64,000 bases of DNA, from assembly GCF_011290505.1 (NCBI RefSeq), contig NZ_JAANPV010000009.1, forward strand, positions 62,001-126,000, read 5' to 3'. A program made the position numbers and the translations under genes. This document shows positions 1 through 10,012 of this stretch, in pieces. Source of the stretch: Paenalcaligenes suwonensis (GTDB lineage: Bacteria > Pseudomonadota > Gammaproteobacteria > Burkholderiales > Burkholderiaceae_B). How positions within the stretch are numbered: position 1 is the stretch's first letter; the number at the start of each line of letters is the position of its first letter. Below the pieces are notes generated by a model. That model made no database searches, was not told the DNA's origin, and was given only the letters and a program-made list of their open reading frames with translations.

Positions 1-507
1 TTACTCGTCGTCCTCGTCATCAAACCCCATATCTAAGGCTTCAATCCCTTGATCCGCCACACTAGGCAGCAAGTCTTGAACAGAACCTTGAGCTAACTTC
101 AGCGTAGGTGCTAAGTCAGCCAACGGATACAGAACAAACGCACGTTGGTGCATTCTAGGATGCGGTAGAGTCAGTTCTGGCGTGTCCATCTGCGTATCGC
201 CAAATACCAACAAGTCTAAGTCTAATGTACGTGGGCCATTGTGCTCAGTACGTACGCGACCATGCTTGTTTTCTAGGGCCTGTAGTGCGTGTAGTAGCTC
301 TAGTGGGCTCAACGTGGTGTGTAGGCTGACGACCGCGTTAATGAAATCAGGGCCAGTGGCCTCAAAAGGTGCGGTGCGGTAAAAGCCAGAGCTTTCCAGA
401 TTAGAACAACCCGGTAGCTCACGCAGCTCATCAATGACATCAAGCAGCATGCCGATGGGGTCGCCCAAATTAGCGCCTAGGGCAATATAAGCAAGGGTTT
501 TACTCAT
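1..507 (-). CDS. folK: 2-amino-4-hydroxy-6-hydroxymethyldihydropteridine pyrophosphokinase
   Basis: FolK transfers pyrophosphate from ATP to 6-hydroxymethyl-7,8-dihydropterin in cytosolic folate synthesis. The protein opens with YIALGANLGDP, the family's N-terminal strand and loop, and carries the signature GPRTLDLDLLVFGD and the LPHPRMHQRAFVLYPLADLAP segment that closes the active site. At 168 residues it has the usual length. The ATG at 505-507 is chosen because everything upstream in the frame lies inside pcnB and lacks family resemblance; the two genes then overlap by 8 bp, which indicates translational coupling with pcnB. The C-terminus is acidic (DDEDDE). The pcnB-folK pair is common in proteobacteria. 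Confidence 0.95.
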   Translation of the reverse strand: MSKTLAYIALGANLGDPIGMLLDVIDELRELPGCSNLESSGFYRTAPFEATGPDFINAVVSLHTTLSPLELLHALQALENKHGRVRTEHNGPRTLDLDLLVFGDTQMDTPELTLPHPRMHQRAFVLYPLADLAPTLKLAQGSVQDLLPSVADQGIEALDMGFDDEDDE

Positions 508-1861
508 TGGTGCTGTCCTGCGAGATGGTGTTTTTGATGCGTTTACGTGGGGCGCGTCTGCGACGAGAGCTAGTGCTGCTACGTGGTGCAGTCGGGCGGG
601 CCTCAATCATTGCTGCTCGTGTTTCAGTGCTGTCACTGTCGGCCAGATCCATCCACCATTGCGCCATCAGGCTGTCAACTTCCTTGGCTTCAGCACGCAA
701 TTGCAGAAAGTCTACGGCAGCACGGAAGCGAGGCAGTTCGATCATGCGCCAGATAGCACGGTTATTGACGCGCTCAAAACGCGGCTGCATAAACCAAATC
801 TCACGCATGTCACCTTGGTAACGACGTTGTATAGGCAGTACGCTGCTTTGTGCGTCAATCACGATGTCGCTAGCTTCTGACAACGCTTGTACGGGTGGTG
901 AACCCGCTTTGATGCGTTTGGCCCACTGTTCTTGTACGGTTTTCCATAGCAATGCCGCAAACACAAAGCTTGGGCTGGTGCTGCGACCACTGCGAACGCG
1001 GCTGTCGGTACGAGCCAGAGCGATCTCTAAGAATAGACGTTGCTCGGGGTCGGACAAGCTGTGCTCCAGAAAGGGCAACAAGTAGGGCACTAGGGCTTCT
1101 TGTTGTAACTGCTCTAAGCACTTCAGGGCATGACCGCATTCCAGTAGCTTCAACAACTCATCAAACAGTCTGGACTCTGGCACGTTGGTAATGAGCGAAG
1201 CCAGTTTTTGAATGGGTTGATGCGTTTGTGGTTCGATCGTAGCGTTTAACTTGGCAGCAAAACGCAGCGCACGCAACATACGCACCGGGTCTTCGCGGTA
1301 ACGGGTGTCGGGGTCGCCTATCATGCGCACTACACGGTTTTTCAGGTCTTCTACGCCGTTGTGGTAATCAATCACTTCTTCAGTGATGGGGTCGTAGTAC
1401 AGCGCATTTAAGGTGAAGTCACGACGGTTTACATCGTCTAGTAACTCGCCGTATTCGTTGTCGCGCAAGATACGGCCATGGGCATCGGTTTGCTGCTTTT
1501 GGCTGTCTCCGGCTCTAAACGTAGAGGTCTCGATAATCTCACGACCAAATACCACGTGTACCAGTTTGAAGCGTTTGCCAATAATGCGGGCGCGCCTAAA
1601 CAAGGGGCGTATTTGCTCGGGTGTGGCGTTGGTCGCCACATCAAAGTCTTTGGGTTCTAACCCAGCAATCAAGTCGCGCACAGCACCGCCCACCACATAG
1701 GCTTCATAGCCATGTTGTTGCAGTACCTCGCATACCTTGAAGGCATGGCGAGAAACCAAGTCCGGGTCAATCCCGTGTTGGGATTGAGCCAGACGTTTAG
1801 GCCCCTTAGCAGGGGCGGCGAATAAGCGCGCGACGAAAGTTTTTATTGTTCGTTTTAGCAT
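500..1861 (-). CDS. pcnB: Poly(A) polymerase I
   Basis: Adds poly(A) tails to RNA 3' ends, which marks transcripts for decay. Class II nucleotidyltransferase features are visible: YVVGGAVRDLI (about residues 55-65) followed by the catalytic carboxylates in KDFDVATNATP, then RRARIIGKRFKLVHV and the RRDFTLNALYYD motif, and the RNA-binding helical domain with EDPVRMLRALRFAAKL. The C-terminus is a basic tail (SSRRRRAPRKRIK) typical of PcnB and absent from the related CCA-adding enzymes, which decides between the two. Length 453 matches the family. Start is the ATG at 1861; no clear Shine-Dalgarno precedes it. It overlaps folK downstream and follows a HAD phosphatase gene after 9 bp, so the three are probably cotranscribed. 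Confidence 0.95.
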   Translation of the reverse strand: MLKRTIKTFVARLFAAPAKGPKRLAQSQHGIDPDLVSRHAFKVCEVLQQHGYEAYVVGGAVRDLIAGLEPKDFDVATNATPEQIRPLFRRARIIGKRFKLVHVVFGREIIETSTFRAGDSQKQQTDAHGRILRDNEYGELLDDVNRRDFTLNALYYDPITEEVIDYHNGVEDLKNRVVRMIGDPDTRYREDPVRMLRALRFAAKLNATIEPQTHQPIQKLASLITNVPESRLFDELLKLLECGHALKCLEQLQQEALVPYLLPFLEHSLSDPEQRLFLEIALARTDSRVRSGRSTSPSFVFAALLWKTVQEQWAKRIKAGSPPVQALSEASDIVIDAQSSVLPIQRRYQGDMREIWFMQPRFERVNNRAIWRMIELPRFRAAVDFLQLRAEAKEVDSLMAQWWMDLADSDSTETRAAMIEARPTAPRSSTSSRRRRAPRKRIKNTISQDSTNE

Positions 1862-1870
1862 GAGTGTTGA

Positions 1871-2572
1871 TTAGGATTTTTCATCCATTAGCTGTGCGAA
1901 TAGATCCAGCACGGCCCAATCACGCTCAGTAGCGGTACGTCGTAGGCTATCACCGGGGTTAGTCGCAACAGGATCAGAAACCAGTTCCATCAGGGGCAAG
2001 TCATTGCTGGAGTCGCTGTAGAACCAGATACGATCAAAGTTATTACGTTGCAATCCCAACTCGTGTAACCATTGGTCCACACGGGTAATTTTACCTTCAC
2101 GGAAGCTGGGTACGCCGGTTAATTTACCGGTATAGATGCCGTCACGTTCTTCAGCCAAGGTAGCGATCAAGTGTTCAATGCCCAAGGCTTTGGCGATGGG
2201 TGTAGTCACAAACTCGTTGGTGGCAGTCACAATAGCGCACAAATGGCCTTGTTGTTGGTGATAGCGCACTAAATCCACAGCAGCAGGTTTGATGGATGGC
2301 AGAATCACTTCTTCCATGAACTCTGCTTGCCATGTGAGTAATTCTTGACGTGGTGTGTTGCTTAACAAGCCCAACATGAATTCGGCGGATTCTTCCGCCG
2401 TCAGGTTGCCTTGATTGTAGCGATCCATAAGATCTTCGTTTTTACGTCTGGCTTCTTCGGGGTCTCCTGCACGTCCAGTGCGCGCCAAGAACTCAGCCCA
2501 TTGATAGTCGCTGTCCAAAGGAAGCAGAGTGTGGTCCAGATCGAAAAGTGCCAGATTAGTTGGGGTATTCAT
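1871..2572 (-). CDS. HAD superfamily (IB, SerB-like) phosphatase
   Basis: A 233-residue HAD-type hydrolase. Motif I is ALFDLDHTLLPLDSD with the nucleophilic and acid/base aspartates; motif II is the Thr in IVTATNEF; motif III Lys lies in the REGKITRVDQ region; motif IV is FYSDSSNDLPLMELV with the metal-binding aspartates. These place it in subfamily IB beside phosphoserine phosphatase. The physiological substrate cannot be read from sequence; orthologues next to pcnB or hda in related bacteria are usually annotated simply as HAD-IB hydrolases. It lies 6 bp after hda and 9 bp before pcnB in one minus-strand run. Confidence 0.85.
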   Translation of the reverse strand: MNTPTNLALFDLDHTLLPLDSDYQWAEFLARTGRAGDPEEARRKNEDLMDRYNQGNLTAEESAEFMLGLLSNTPRQELLTWQAEFMEEVILPSIKPAAVDLVRYHQQQGHLCAIVTATNEFVTTPIAKALGIEHLIATLAEERDGIYTGKLTGVPSFREGKITRVDQWLHELGLQRNNFDRIWFYSDSSNDLPLMELVSDPVATNPGDSLRRTATERDWAVLDLFAQLMDEKS

Positions 2573-2578
2573 AGCTAC

Positions 2579-3271
2579 TCAAACAGAAAGAAGGCCTTCG
2601 GCCAATAAGTCTCGAAGCAAGGGCAAGGTAATGTGCCGCTTGCGTGTCAGGGAATAACGGTCCAGTGCATCAATCAGGTTGATGAGTTGGCCCATATCGC
2701 GTTCATAATGGGTTAATACCCAATGCATGACCTCTGGGGTCAGGTGCAGGCTTTTTTCTAAAGCACGGGTGCGCAGCGCTTCTTCGCGCTCGGCATCCGA
2801 TAAGTGTTGTAATCGGAAGACCAAATCCCAACCTAGCCTCGTACGCAAATCTTCGCGCACCTTTGTAACCAATGGTGCAAATTCGCCGGAAACTAGGATA
2901 ATAAAGGCTTGGCTAGATGCTGCACACTCGCGCCAGCGATTGTACAGAGCAAATATTGCAGCTTGTCCTGCCGCGCTGAATTGTTCGATATTGTCAATAG
3001 CAACGAGCGGCTGGGTGAACGATTCGGCCGAGATTAGCTTCTTTAGCTGCGCAATAGAATCAGAAGCACTAAAATAGACTCCGTGATGACGCGCAGCCAT
3101 GGCTTGCAGCAAATGCGTACGACCAACACCAGGCGCACCATATAGATAAATGGCGCGACCAGACTGACACTGCATCAGGGCGTTTAGCACTTCCTGATTG
3201 GAACCGATAACAAAGTTATCCAGTGTTGGAGTAGGGGTTGGAGAAATATCCAGAATCAGTTGTTGGTTCAT
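2579..3271 (-). CDS. hda: DnaA regulatory inactivator Hda
   Basis: Hda is a short AAA+ protein that, with the DNA-loaded sliding clamp, stimulates ATP hydrolysis by DnaA and so limits re-initiation. The protein begins [20 protein letters not shown]; the N-terminal QLILDI resembles the clamp-binding motif of Hda. Then come a Walker A variant ([15 protein letters not shown]), Walker B with [10 protein letters not shown], and a C-terminal DnaA domain III-like lid. It lacks the DnaA DNA-binding domain IV, and 230 residues fits Hda. The ATG at 3271 is preferred over a longer open frame because it gives the canonical N-terminus. Divergent from purM, 54 bp apart, an arrangement common in beta- and gammaproteobacteria. 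Confidence 0.93.
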   Translation of the reverse strand: MNQQLILDISPTPTPTLDNFVIGSNQEVLNALMQCQSGRAIYLYGAPGVGRTHLLQAMAARHHGVYFSASDSIAQLKKLISAESFTQPLVAIDNIEQFSAAGQAAIFALYNRWRECAASSQAFIILVSGEFAPLVTKVREDLRTRLGWDLVFRLQHLSDAEREEALRTRALEKSLHLTPEVMHWVLTHYERDMGQLINLIDALDRYSLTRKRHITLPLLRDLLAEGLLSV

Positions 3272-3325
3272 GTGTCGTACAATCTCATCCAACCTGTAAT
3301 TCTTACATATCCCACGGCTTTTCTC

Positions 3326-4375
3326 ATGACAAACAATCAATCCGTATCATTAACCTACCGCGATGCAGGGGTAGACATTGACGCAGGGGATGCCCTTGTT
3401 GATCGCATCAAACCTTTAGCCGCTAGAACCATGCGCCCTGGCGTCATGGCAGGTATTGGCGGCTTCGGTGCCCTGTTCGAGGTACCTAAACATCTCAAAG
3501 AGCCCGTATTGGTTTCCGGCACTGATGGCGTCGGCACCAAATTACGTTTGGCCTTTGATTGGCAACGGCACGATACCGTTGGTATAGACCTAGTCGCCAT
3601 GAGTGTTAATGATATTCTGGTTCAAGGTGCAGAGCCATTGTACTTTCTGGATTACTTTGCGTGTGGAACTTTGTCAGTAGATACTGCTGCACAAGTTGTA
3701 GCAGGTATTGCGAAGGGCTGTGAGCTGTCCGGTTGTGCATTGATTGGTGGTGAAACCGCTGAAATGCCAGGTATGTACCCAGAAGGCGAGTACGATTTGG
3801 CTGGTTTTGCTGTGGGTGCTGTGGAAAAGTCACACATCATCTCTGGTCAGAACATTGGTGCTGGTGATGTGGTGTTGGGTTTGGCCTCTAGCGGCGCGCA
3901 CTCTAACGGTTTCTCGTTGATCCGTAAGATCATCAGTCACGCGAATGCGAAGCCTACTGATATGTTGGATGGCCGCCCATTGGCTGACGTGGTGATGGAG
4001 CCTACACGTTTGTACGTGAAATCTATGTTGTCCGCATTGGCCGCTCACCGTGAGTCCATCAAAGGTATGGCGCACATTACCGGCGGTGGCTTGTTGGAAA
4101 ACATTCCACGTGTATTGCCTAAAAACACGGCAGCACGCATTCAGCGCGATGCTTGGGAAATGCCAGCACTGTTCCAGTGGTTGCAAGAAAACGGCGGCGT
4201 GGCCGACGAAGAAATGTGGCGCGTGTTCAACTGCGGTATCGGTATGGTAGTGGTAGTGCCTGCTGACCAGGCTGACGTGGTTGCTGCGCACCTAAGCGAA
4301 CAGGGAGAGACCGTGTACCGCTTAGGCGAGATCGTAGAAAGGGTTGCAGATCAGCCACAAGTGCTGATGGTGTAA
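3326..4375 (+). CDS. purM: Phosphoribosylformylglycinamidine cyclo-ligase (AIR synthetase)
   Basis: Closes the imidazole ring in de novo purine synthesis, turning FGAM into AIR with ATP. Visible are the N-terminal [17 protein letters not shown], the ligand loop [39 protein letters not shown], and the glycine-rich [14 protein letters not shown] segment, all standard for PurM. Length 349 is normal. The ATG at 3326 is used because it yields the conserved [15 protein letters not shown] start; the upstream open frame overlaps hda. It ends 3 bp from the convergent miaA stop, leaving no room for a separate terminator. Confidence 0.96.
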   Translation: MTNNQSVSLTYRDAGVDIDAGDALVDRIKPLAARTMRPGVMAGIGGFGALFEVPKHLKEPVLVSGTDGVGTKLRLAFDWQRHDTVGIDLVAMSVNDILVQGAEPLYFLDYFACGTLSVDTAAQVVAGIAKGCELSGCALIGGETAEMPGMYPEGEYDLAGFAVGAVEKSHIISGQNIGAGDVVLGLASSGAHSNGFSLIRKIISHANAKPTDMLDGRPLADVVMEPTRLYVKSMLSALAAHRESIKGMAHITGGGLLENIPRVLPKNTAARIQRDAWEMPALFQWLQENGGVADEEMWRVFNCGIGMVVVVPADQADVVAAHLSEQGETVYRLGEIVERVADQPQVLMV

Positions 4376-4378
4376 GCC

Positions 4379-5329
4379 TTAAGTGGTGGGCCAGACTTGT
4401 GCTGCTGCGTCCACCACTGCATCCGCTTTGTGCGGATTTAAGCAGTCCATACTAAGCCGTTGCGGGTCACTACGCAGCCACGTCAATTGTCGTTTGGCGA
4501 GCTGTCTAGTGGCAGCAATGGCTTTTTCTATGGCCTCGTCTTGTGAGCACTCGCCATCCAAATGCGACCACAACTGTCTGTAACCCACGCAACGAATAGA
4601 CGGTAGCGTAGGGTTGAGGTCTGGGCGTGCATACAGGGCCTGTACTTCGGCCAGTAGTCCTGCATCAATCATTTGTCGGTAGCGCAATGCAATCTGCGCA
4701 TGCAGCCATGCGCGGTCCGAGGGTTCTAGGCTTAGGGTGTGAAATGGGATGCTAGGTTTTTGCCGCTCTTGTTCTTGTAGCCACGCACTCATGGGTTTCC
4801 CGCTGATCTCATAGATCTCCATGGCACGTTGTATGCGTTGGCTATCATTAGGGGCCAAGCGTGCGGCGGTGATGGGGTCGTATTCGGCCAGCAATTGGTG
4901 CATAGCAGGCCAACCTAGCTGTGCCGCTTGTTCGTCTAAGCGTGCGCGTATTTCTGGGTTGGAGGAGGGCAGGTTATTAAGCCCTTCACGCAAGGCTTTG
5001 TAATACAGCATGGTACCGCCACACAGCAGCGGGTAGCGGCCACGTTGCCAAATGTTGTGTATGAGTTGAGTGGCATCCGACGCAAACTCAGCCGCTGAAT
5101 AGCTTTGTGCGGGGTCGCGTATATCTAGCAAGTGGTGTGGCACCAGCGCTTGTTCGTCGGCACTGGGTTTGGCCGTACCTATATCCATACCTTGGTAGAT
5201 AGTGGCCGAATCCATCACGATGATTTCTATAGGCCAGCGTTTTGCTAAGGCTAGAGTAGAGGCACTTTTCCCTGCAGCGGTAGGGCCTGTCAGGCAAATC
5301 ACTGGCAGGTTAGAGGTGTGGCGAGTCAT
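4379..5329 (-). CDS. miaA: tRNA dimethylallyltransferase
   Basis: Transfers a dimethylallyl group to N6 of A37 in tRNAs reading UNN codons. The P-loop [18 protein letters not shown] (about residues 12-29), the [16 protein letters not shown] substrate loop, [10 protein letters not shown] and [10 protein letters not shown] are family signatures, and the C-terminal half has the [14 protein letters not shown] helix. At 316 residues it is full length. Its start is 3 bp past the mutL stop, so mutL and miaA form one minus-strand operon; in many proteobacteria the same pair leads into hfq, which is absent here. Confidence 0.95.
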   Translation of the reverse strand: MTRHTSNLPVICLTGPTAAGKSASTLALAKRWPIEIIVMDSATIYQGMDIGTAKPSADEQALVPHHLLDIRDPAQSYSAAEFASDATQLIHNIWQRGRYPLLCGGTMLYYKALREGLNNLPSSNPEIRARLDEQAAQLGWPAMHQLLAEYDPITAARLAPNDSQRIQRAMEIYEISGKPMSAWLQEQERQKPSIPFHTLSLEPSDRAWLHAQIALRYRQMIDAGLLAEVQALYARPDLNPTLPSIRCVGYRQLWSHLDGECSQDEAIEKAIAATRQLAKRQLTWLRSDPQRLSMDCLNPHKADAVVDAAAQVWPTT

Positions 5330-5332
5330 GCT

Positions 5333-7198
5333 TTATTGTCCGCGCAAGAAAAGTTTGTCCAAATCAGCGATGGACCAGTAAAACCAAGTGGGGCGGCCGT
5401 GGTTACACAGATCAGCTCGGTCTGTATTTTCCATACGGCGCAATAGTGCGTTCATTTCATCTAAGGTAAGACGCCTGTTGGCGCGTATAGCGCCGTGGCA
5501 TGCCATGGTGGCAAGTAGTTCGTTGCGTTGCTGTGTGAGCTGAGCCGAACTGCCAATGTTGTTCAAGTCTTGCAGCACATGGCGGGCTAGGGCTTCGATA
5601 TCACCTCGGGCGAGCAGTGCTGGTACGGCACGCACAGCCAATGCGGTAGGGCCTGCAGGGTTAATTTTTAAGCCCAGCTCTAGTAGTGATTCTTGATGGT
5701 TCTCCACCAGCGCTAAGTCGGTTTCCGACGCTTGAAAGACTACCGGGACTAGCAATTCTTGGCAGGGTAAGTCGCGGGCATCCATCGCTTGTTTTAATTG
5801 TTCGTACACCACGCGCTCATGCGCCGCATGCATGTCTACCAAGATCATGCCATGCTGTGTTTGCGACAGTATATAAATGCCGTGCAATTGCGCTATCGCT
5901 ATGCCCAAGGGCAGTTCTTCAGCGGCAGAGCCGGGTTCTGATGCAGGTAAGGTAGCGCCAGCCGAGGTAGGTTCAGAAAACGCTGCAGGGGCTTGAGCCT
6001 CTGGTAGCGGGGCATACAGCTTTTGCCACTGCTCACCGGCAGGTGCTGGGCTGGACTGCAAATCAAAGCGGCCTTGGTGACGGTAGCTGGGTTGCAGCGG
6101 TGCACTAGGTGTAGTGCTAGACATCCCGCCAGCAGGGTAGGAGGGCGATGCCGCCGGAAAAGACATGACCGATGCGCTGCTATCTGGAGCAGTGCTTTGA
6201 TGCTCAGCTTGGCTTTGAGCCAGTTCAGCATTAAGCGTTTGCACAATAAATTTGTAGACGGCTCCTGATTCTCTAAAACGTACCTCATGTTTGGCGGGGT
6301 GTACGTTCACGTCCACCGTGTTGGGGTCCACGTTTAAATACAGGGCGTAAGCGGGCTGCCTATCACCGTGCAACACATCGGAGTAGGCTTGGCGAATGGC
6401 GCTGCTGACGAGCCTGTCGCGTATAAAGCGACCGTTCACATACAAAAACTGTTGGTCGGTACGACTGCGAGCATGGGCTGGGCGGATGATGAGGCCATGC
6501 AGTGAAATCAAGCCTTGGGTTTGGCCTATGTTGATGCTTTGGCTCACAAACTCTTCGCCCAATACATCCAAAATGCGTTGTTCTATAGAGCCGCTGCGCC
6601 AATGACGCGTGGCTTTGTCATTATGAAAAAGCCTAAAGCCTATATCGGGGCGTGCTAAGGCAATGCGTTCTAAGGCGGTGACGCAGTGGCCATACTCGGT
6701 GTTTTCTGTACGCAGAAATTTGCGGCGGGCAGGAATATGGTCAAACAACTGGCGCACATCTACGGTGGTGCCAGGATTGCCGCTGGCCGCTTCGGGGTGC
6801 TGCTGGTTTTGGCCTTCTAGCTCCCATGCGTGGGCAGCGTCTGCCGTGCGTGAGCGTAGTGCAGTACGGGCAACCGAGGCAATAGAGGCTAAGGCCTCAC
6901 CCCTAAAGCCCATGGAGGCTACCGCTTCTAGCTCAGAGAGCGAGCGGATTTTACTGGTGGCGTGGCGTGTAAAGGCTAAGGCTAGCTCTTCAGGGGGGAT
7001 ACCATGGCCGTCATCGGTTACCGCAATGCGGCGTATGCCACCCCCCTCTAAACGAACTTCAATGTTGCTGGCACCGGCATCCAATGCGTTTTCCAGTAAC
7101 TCTTTAAGTACGGAGGCTGGGCGCTCAATGACTTCACCTGCGGCAATTTGACTGACCAACAGATCTGGCAGGGCGGCGATAGCGTGACGAACTGGCAT
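5333..7198 (-). CDS. mutL: DNA mismatch repair protein MutL
   Basis: MutL is the GHKL ATPase that links MutS mismatch recognition to downstream nicking and excision. The N-terminal ATPase is complete: [30 protein letters not shown] with the Mg-binding Asn, [12 protein letters not shown], and [15 protein letters not shown] Ser/Pro/Ala-rich linker (about residues 340-430) joins the C-terminal dimerisation domain. MutH-independent MutLs carry the endonuclease motif [12 protein letters not shown]-type sequence with a conserved DQHA; here DMHAAHERV occurs, but I do not see the DQHAx2Ex4E pattern intact and leave endonuclease activity open. The ATG at 7198 gives the conserved [12 protein letters not shown] start; an ATG 10 codons upstream is possible. 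Confidence 0.95.
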   Translation of the reverse strand: MPVRHAIAALPDLLVSQIAAGEVIERPASVLKELLENALDAGASNIEVRLEGGGIRRIAVTDDGHGIPPEELALAFTRHATSKIRSLSELEAVASMGFRGEALASIASVARTALRSRTADAAHAWELEGQNQQHPEAASGNPGTTVDVRQLFDHIPARRKFLRTENTEYGHCVTALERIALARPDIGFRLFHNDKATRHWRSGSIEQRILDVLGEEFVSQSINIGQTQGLISLHGLIIRPAHARSRTDQQFLYVNGRFIRDRLVSSAIRQAYSDVLHGDRQPAYALYLNVDPNTVDVNVHPAKHEVRFRESGAVYKFIVQTLNAELAQSQAEHQSTAPDSSASVMSFPAASPSYPAGGMSSTTPSAPLQPSYRHQGRFDLQSSPAPAGEQWQKLYAPLPEAQAPAAFSEPTSAGATLPASEPGSAAEELPLGIAIAQLHGIYILSQTQHGMILVDMHAAHERVVYEQLKQAMDARDLPCQELLVPVVFQASETDLALVENHQESLLELGLKINPAGPTALAVRAVPALLARGDIEALARHVLQDLNNIGSSAQLTQQRNELLATMACHGAIRANRRLTLDEMNALLRRMENTDRADLCNHGRPTWFYWSIADLDKLFLRGQ

Positions 7199-7293
7199 AT
7201 TCTGTAATTTGTAGTGAGGGAAGGGCATTTTGGCGTTAACGTGTTGTATAGTCTGGTTTTCCCAAAATATAGTACGACGCTGGATAACGATGT

Positions 7294-7941
7294 ATGCCTG
7301 AAATACTGACAATGCTTTTGCAGATAGATCAAACACTAGGGCTCTGGGTAGAGCAATACGGTGCTTGGATTTACCTGATCCTGTTCCTTATTATATTTGC
7401 TGAAACAGGTTTGGTGGTTTTCCCTTTCCTGCCCGGTGATTCCTTGCTGTTTATTGCGGGGGCGTTTGGTGCTTCGGGCATGTTAGATCCAGTGGCGTTA
7501 GGGGCGTTGTTGTTGGTGGCAGCCATTCTAGGCAATACCGTTAACTACTACATAGGGCGCTACATTGGCCCTAAAGTGTTTACGACAGAGTCTCGTTTTC
7601 TGGATCGTAAAGCGCTGGTGAAAACGCAAGCCTTTTACGCTAAACATGGTGGTAAAACCTTGGTGATGTCGCGCTTCTTGCCCGTCTTCAGAACCTTTGC
7701 TCCATTTGTCGCGGGCGTGGGCAGTATGAATCAAGCCTTGTTCCAGCTTTACAATGCGCTGGGCGCGTTTTTGTGGATTGTGGGTTTGATTACGGCAGGC
7801 TATTTCTTTGGCAATGTGCCCATTATCAAAGATCACCTAAACACCATTGTACTCATAGGTATTAGCGCTGCAGCCGTGCCGGTTGCGGGTGGTTTAATCT
7901 GGAAACTCGTACGACGTGGTGCCGAGAAACAGCAGAAATAA
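7294..7941 (+). CDS. DedA family inner-membrane protein
   Basis: A 215-residue polytopic protein with about five hydrophobic segments. DedA/SNARE-associated signatures are clear: the [19 protein letters not shown] stretch with the conserved acidic and glycine residues, then [13 protein letters not shown] and the amphipathic [30 protein letters not shown] motif containing the functionally important arginines. DedA proteins are now linked to phospholipid (undecaprenyl phosphate or PE) flipping and membrane homeostasis; which lipid applies here cannot be told. Transcribed divergently from mutL with about 95 bp between starts, and it ends in a strong hairpin terminator shared with the convergent HdeD-like gene. 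Confidence 0.9.
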   Translation: MPEILTMLLQIDQTLGLWVEQYGAWIYLILFLIIFAETGLVVFPFLPGDSLLFIAGAFGASGMLDPVALGALLLVAAILGNTVNYYIGRYIGPKVFTTESRFLDRKALVKTQAFYAKHGGKTLVMSRFLPVFRTFAPFVAGVGSMNQALFQLYNALGAFLWIVGLITAGYFFGNVPIIKDHLNTIVLIGISAAAVPVAGGLIWKLVRRGAEKQQK

Positions 7942-7983
7942 AGCGGTCTACTACACGGCGTTAACAGCGATTGTCTAAAAGCA

Positions 7984-8017
7984 TTTGCCCCCACTACTAG
8001 CCAGCAGTGGGGGCAAA
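7984..8017. terminator. Bidirectional hairpin terminator
   Basis: TTTGCCCCCACT pairs perfectly with AGTGGGGGCAAA over 12 bp with a 10-nt loop, between the convergent dedA and HdeD-like genes. The flanking T tract is short (TTGTTT), so it may work mainly as a strong stem serving both directions. Confidence 0.75.
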
Positions 8018-8038
8018 TTGTTTATAGCGGTATGTGGT

Positions 8039-8623
8039 TTATTGGCGTTTTAGTGCCATGCCCAGTAGCAGCATGCTCCAGCCTTGGAACAGCAAGTCTA
8101 CGGACAGAATTAAACCCAGTACCCACAAGCTATTGGTAGGCCAACCAGCGGCGATAATCAGCCCTACGACTAAGGTCATTAAGCCTGACCATGCAATCCA
8201 GCCGCCGCCTGTTTGTGTACGGTTCTGCAGCCATACCCATAAGCGGAAAAAGCCCGATGCAATCAGCGAAGCACCAAACACCAAGGTGAGGATCTCTGCG
8301 CCTACCAGTGGATTCAAAATAGCAATGACACCAGCAATTAGATACAGCAAACCGCTGAGTGACCAGAATAGAAAGGAGCGCCAGTTTTTGCAGCTCCATG
8401 CGTGCACAATTTGCAGAGCACCACCAATAGCCATCAGCACACCGATGAACAATACGCTGGCCAAGGTAGCACCCACCACATAGATGAAAGCAATCAGCCC
8501 CAAGATGACAAAAGCGGCACCCAAGCCCATTAACCAACCGGGTTTCAATTGTGATTTCCAGGCGTTGATCAAGTCGTTAGGGTTAGGAGGTGTGTTCTGC
8601 GGTTGAACGGGGTCAGTGCTCAT
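8039..8623 (-). CDS. HdeD family (DUF308) membrane protein
   Basis: A 194-residue protein with a soluble proline/asparagine-rich N-terminus (about 30 residues) and six hydrophobic segments. The repeated pattern of a long hydrophobic helix ending in G-x-L-x-I-x-x-G-x-x, and phrases such as LYLIAGVIAILNPLVGAEI and WIAWSGLMTLVVGLIIAAGWP, match the HdeD/DUF308 family, where E. coli HdeD helps acid resistance at high density. The molecular function is unknown. A good Shine-Dalgarno (GGAGAT) lies 5 bp before the ATG. It follows the amidase gene by 27 bp on the same strand and may be cotranscribed with it. Confidence 0.85.
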   Translation of the reverse strand: MSTDPVQPQNTPPNPNDLINAWKSQLKPGWLMGLGAAFVILGLIAFIYVVGATLASVLFIGVLMAIGGALQIVHAWSCKNWRSFLFWSLSGLLYLIAGVIAILNPLVGAEILTLVFGASLIASGFFRLWVWLQNRTQTGGGWIAWSGLMTLVVGLIIAAGWPTNSLWVLGLILSVDLLFQGWSMLLLGMALKRQ

Positions 8624-8650
8624 GGTGATCTCCGATGGTAGGCAAAAAGG

Positions 8651-10012
8651 TTAGCCGTGGTTAGCCAAGGCGACGCCAGAAGAAAAATAGTCATTGATGC
8701 CGGACAGCATGGCCTGAGCTAATTTATCTTGATGGCCTGCACTGCGCAGTAAGCGTTCTTCGTTCGGGTTACTGATAAAAGCAGTTTCGATCAGAATAGA
8801 GGGAATGTCGGGGGCTTTTAGCACGGCAAAGCCCGCACGCTCTACCTGACGTTTGTGCAATTGGTTGATTTTGCCAATTTCGGAAAGAATGCCCGAGCCT
8901 ACGCGCACAGAGTCGTTAATTTGGGCAGAGGTAGATAAGTCCAGCAGCACTTCAGCCACTTGGCGACTTTGCCCACCAATATTGACGCCACCCACTAAGT
9001 CGGCTTGGTTTTCTTTGTCGGCCAACCAGCGAGCTGCTGTACTGGTTGCTCCGTTTTGGGACAACGCATAAATAGACGAGCCGCGTGCCGACGGTTTAAT
9101 CCACGCATCAGCATGTATAGAGATAAATAAGTCGGCTTTGACGCGGCGTGCTTTTTGTACACGCACGCCTAGCGGGACGAAGAAGTCTCTGTCGCGGGTG
9201 AGGTAGGCACGCATATTGGGCTGGCTATCAATCAACCGTTTTAAGCGCTGCGCTATTTGCAGTACCACGTCTTTTTCTCTAGTGCCGCCAGGGCCAATAG
9301 CACCTGGGTCTTCACCGCCATGGCCAGGGTCCAGCGCGATCAGCACGGGGCGATTACGGCCCGGGGTTGGTGTCACGCGTGGTACGGAAGGCGTAGGTGG
9401 AGGCGTGGTAGGTTGCGCAATACGCGGTATTTCTTGGCCTTGTACCGACGGTGGTGGAACTACTGGTTGGTTTTGTGCCAAGCTTTCCAGCACACCTGCC
9501 AAGGGGTCGTTATCGTCGAACTGCTGCAATGCCAACAAGGGATCGGCGGCAACACGTGGGTACAGGTCAACCACCAAACGGTATTTGTATTCACCAACCG
9601 GTTTTAGGGTAAACAACTGCGGGGCGATAGGCTGTTTAAGGTCCATCACCAAACGCACCACGTTATCGCGGTTTTGCGCGATACGGATGGTAGAAATATA
9701 GGGGTCATTAGGGCGAACTTTGGACACCAGTTCTTGCAGCGTACTGTTCATGGTGAGACCTTCAATGTCTATCACCATACGATGCGGGTTTTCTAGTGTG
9801 AAGTGCTCGGCCTTGAGCTCGGTATCCATTTCCAGTGTGACGCGCGTGTAGTCGTCAGCCGGCCAAGTACGCACCGCAACAATGGCACTGGCGTGGGCAA
9901 CACGTGGAATGATGGGTAATAAGACGAGCGAGGACGCGGACGCCAGCAAGCGTCGGCGATTTATGCTTTGGGAGGTAAATTCTGAATTTTTGTGTTGATC
10001 AGTTCTAGCCAT
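8651..10012 (-). CDS. amiC: N-acetylmuramoyl-L-alanine amidase (Tat-exported, AmiC type)
   Basis: Cleaves the amide bond between N-acetylmuramic acid and the stem peptide, splitting septal peptidoglycan at division. The N-terminus has a twin-arginine signal (SINRRRLLASASSLVLLP, cleavage after AHA). Residues about 45-160 form an AMIN domain that targets the septum; after a Pro/Thr-rich linker the Amidase_3 domain shows IALDPGHGGEDPGAIGPGG (zinc His and Glu), SIHADAW and the ILIETAFISNPNE motif with the catalytic Glu. The ATG at 10012 is preceded by AAGGGG about 6 nt away, which supports it; it then overlaps tsaE by 52 bp. The tsaE-amiC pair is conserved in proteobacteria. Confidence 0.93.
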   Translation of the reverse strand: MARTDQHKNSEFTSQSINRRRLLASASSLVLLPIIPRVAHASAIVAVRTWPADDYTRVTLEMDTELKAEHFTLENPHRMVIDIEGLTMNSTLQELVSKVRPNDPYISTIRIAQNRDNVVRLVMDLKQPIAPQLFTLKPVGEYKYRLVVDLYPRVAADPLLALQQFDDNDPLAGVLESLAQNQPVVPPPSVQGQEIPRIAQPTTPPPTPSVPRVTPTPGRNRPVLIALDPGHGGEDPGAIGPGGTREKDVVLQIAQRLKRLIDSQPNMRAYLTRDRDFFVPLGVRVQKARRVKADLFISIHADAWIKPSARGSSIYALSQNGATSTAARWLADKENQADLVGGVNIGGQSRQVAEVLLDLSTSAQINDSVRVGSGILSEIGKINQLHKRQVERAGFAVLKAPDIPSILIETAFISNPNEERLLRSAGHQDKLAQAMLSGINDYFSSGVALANHG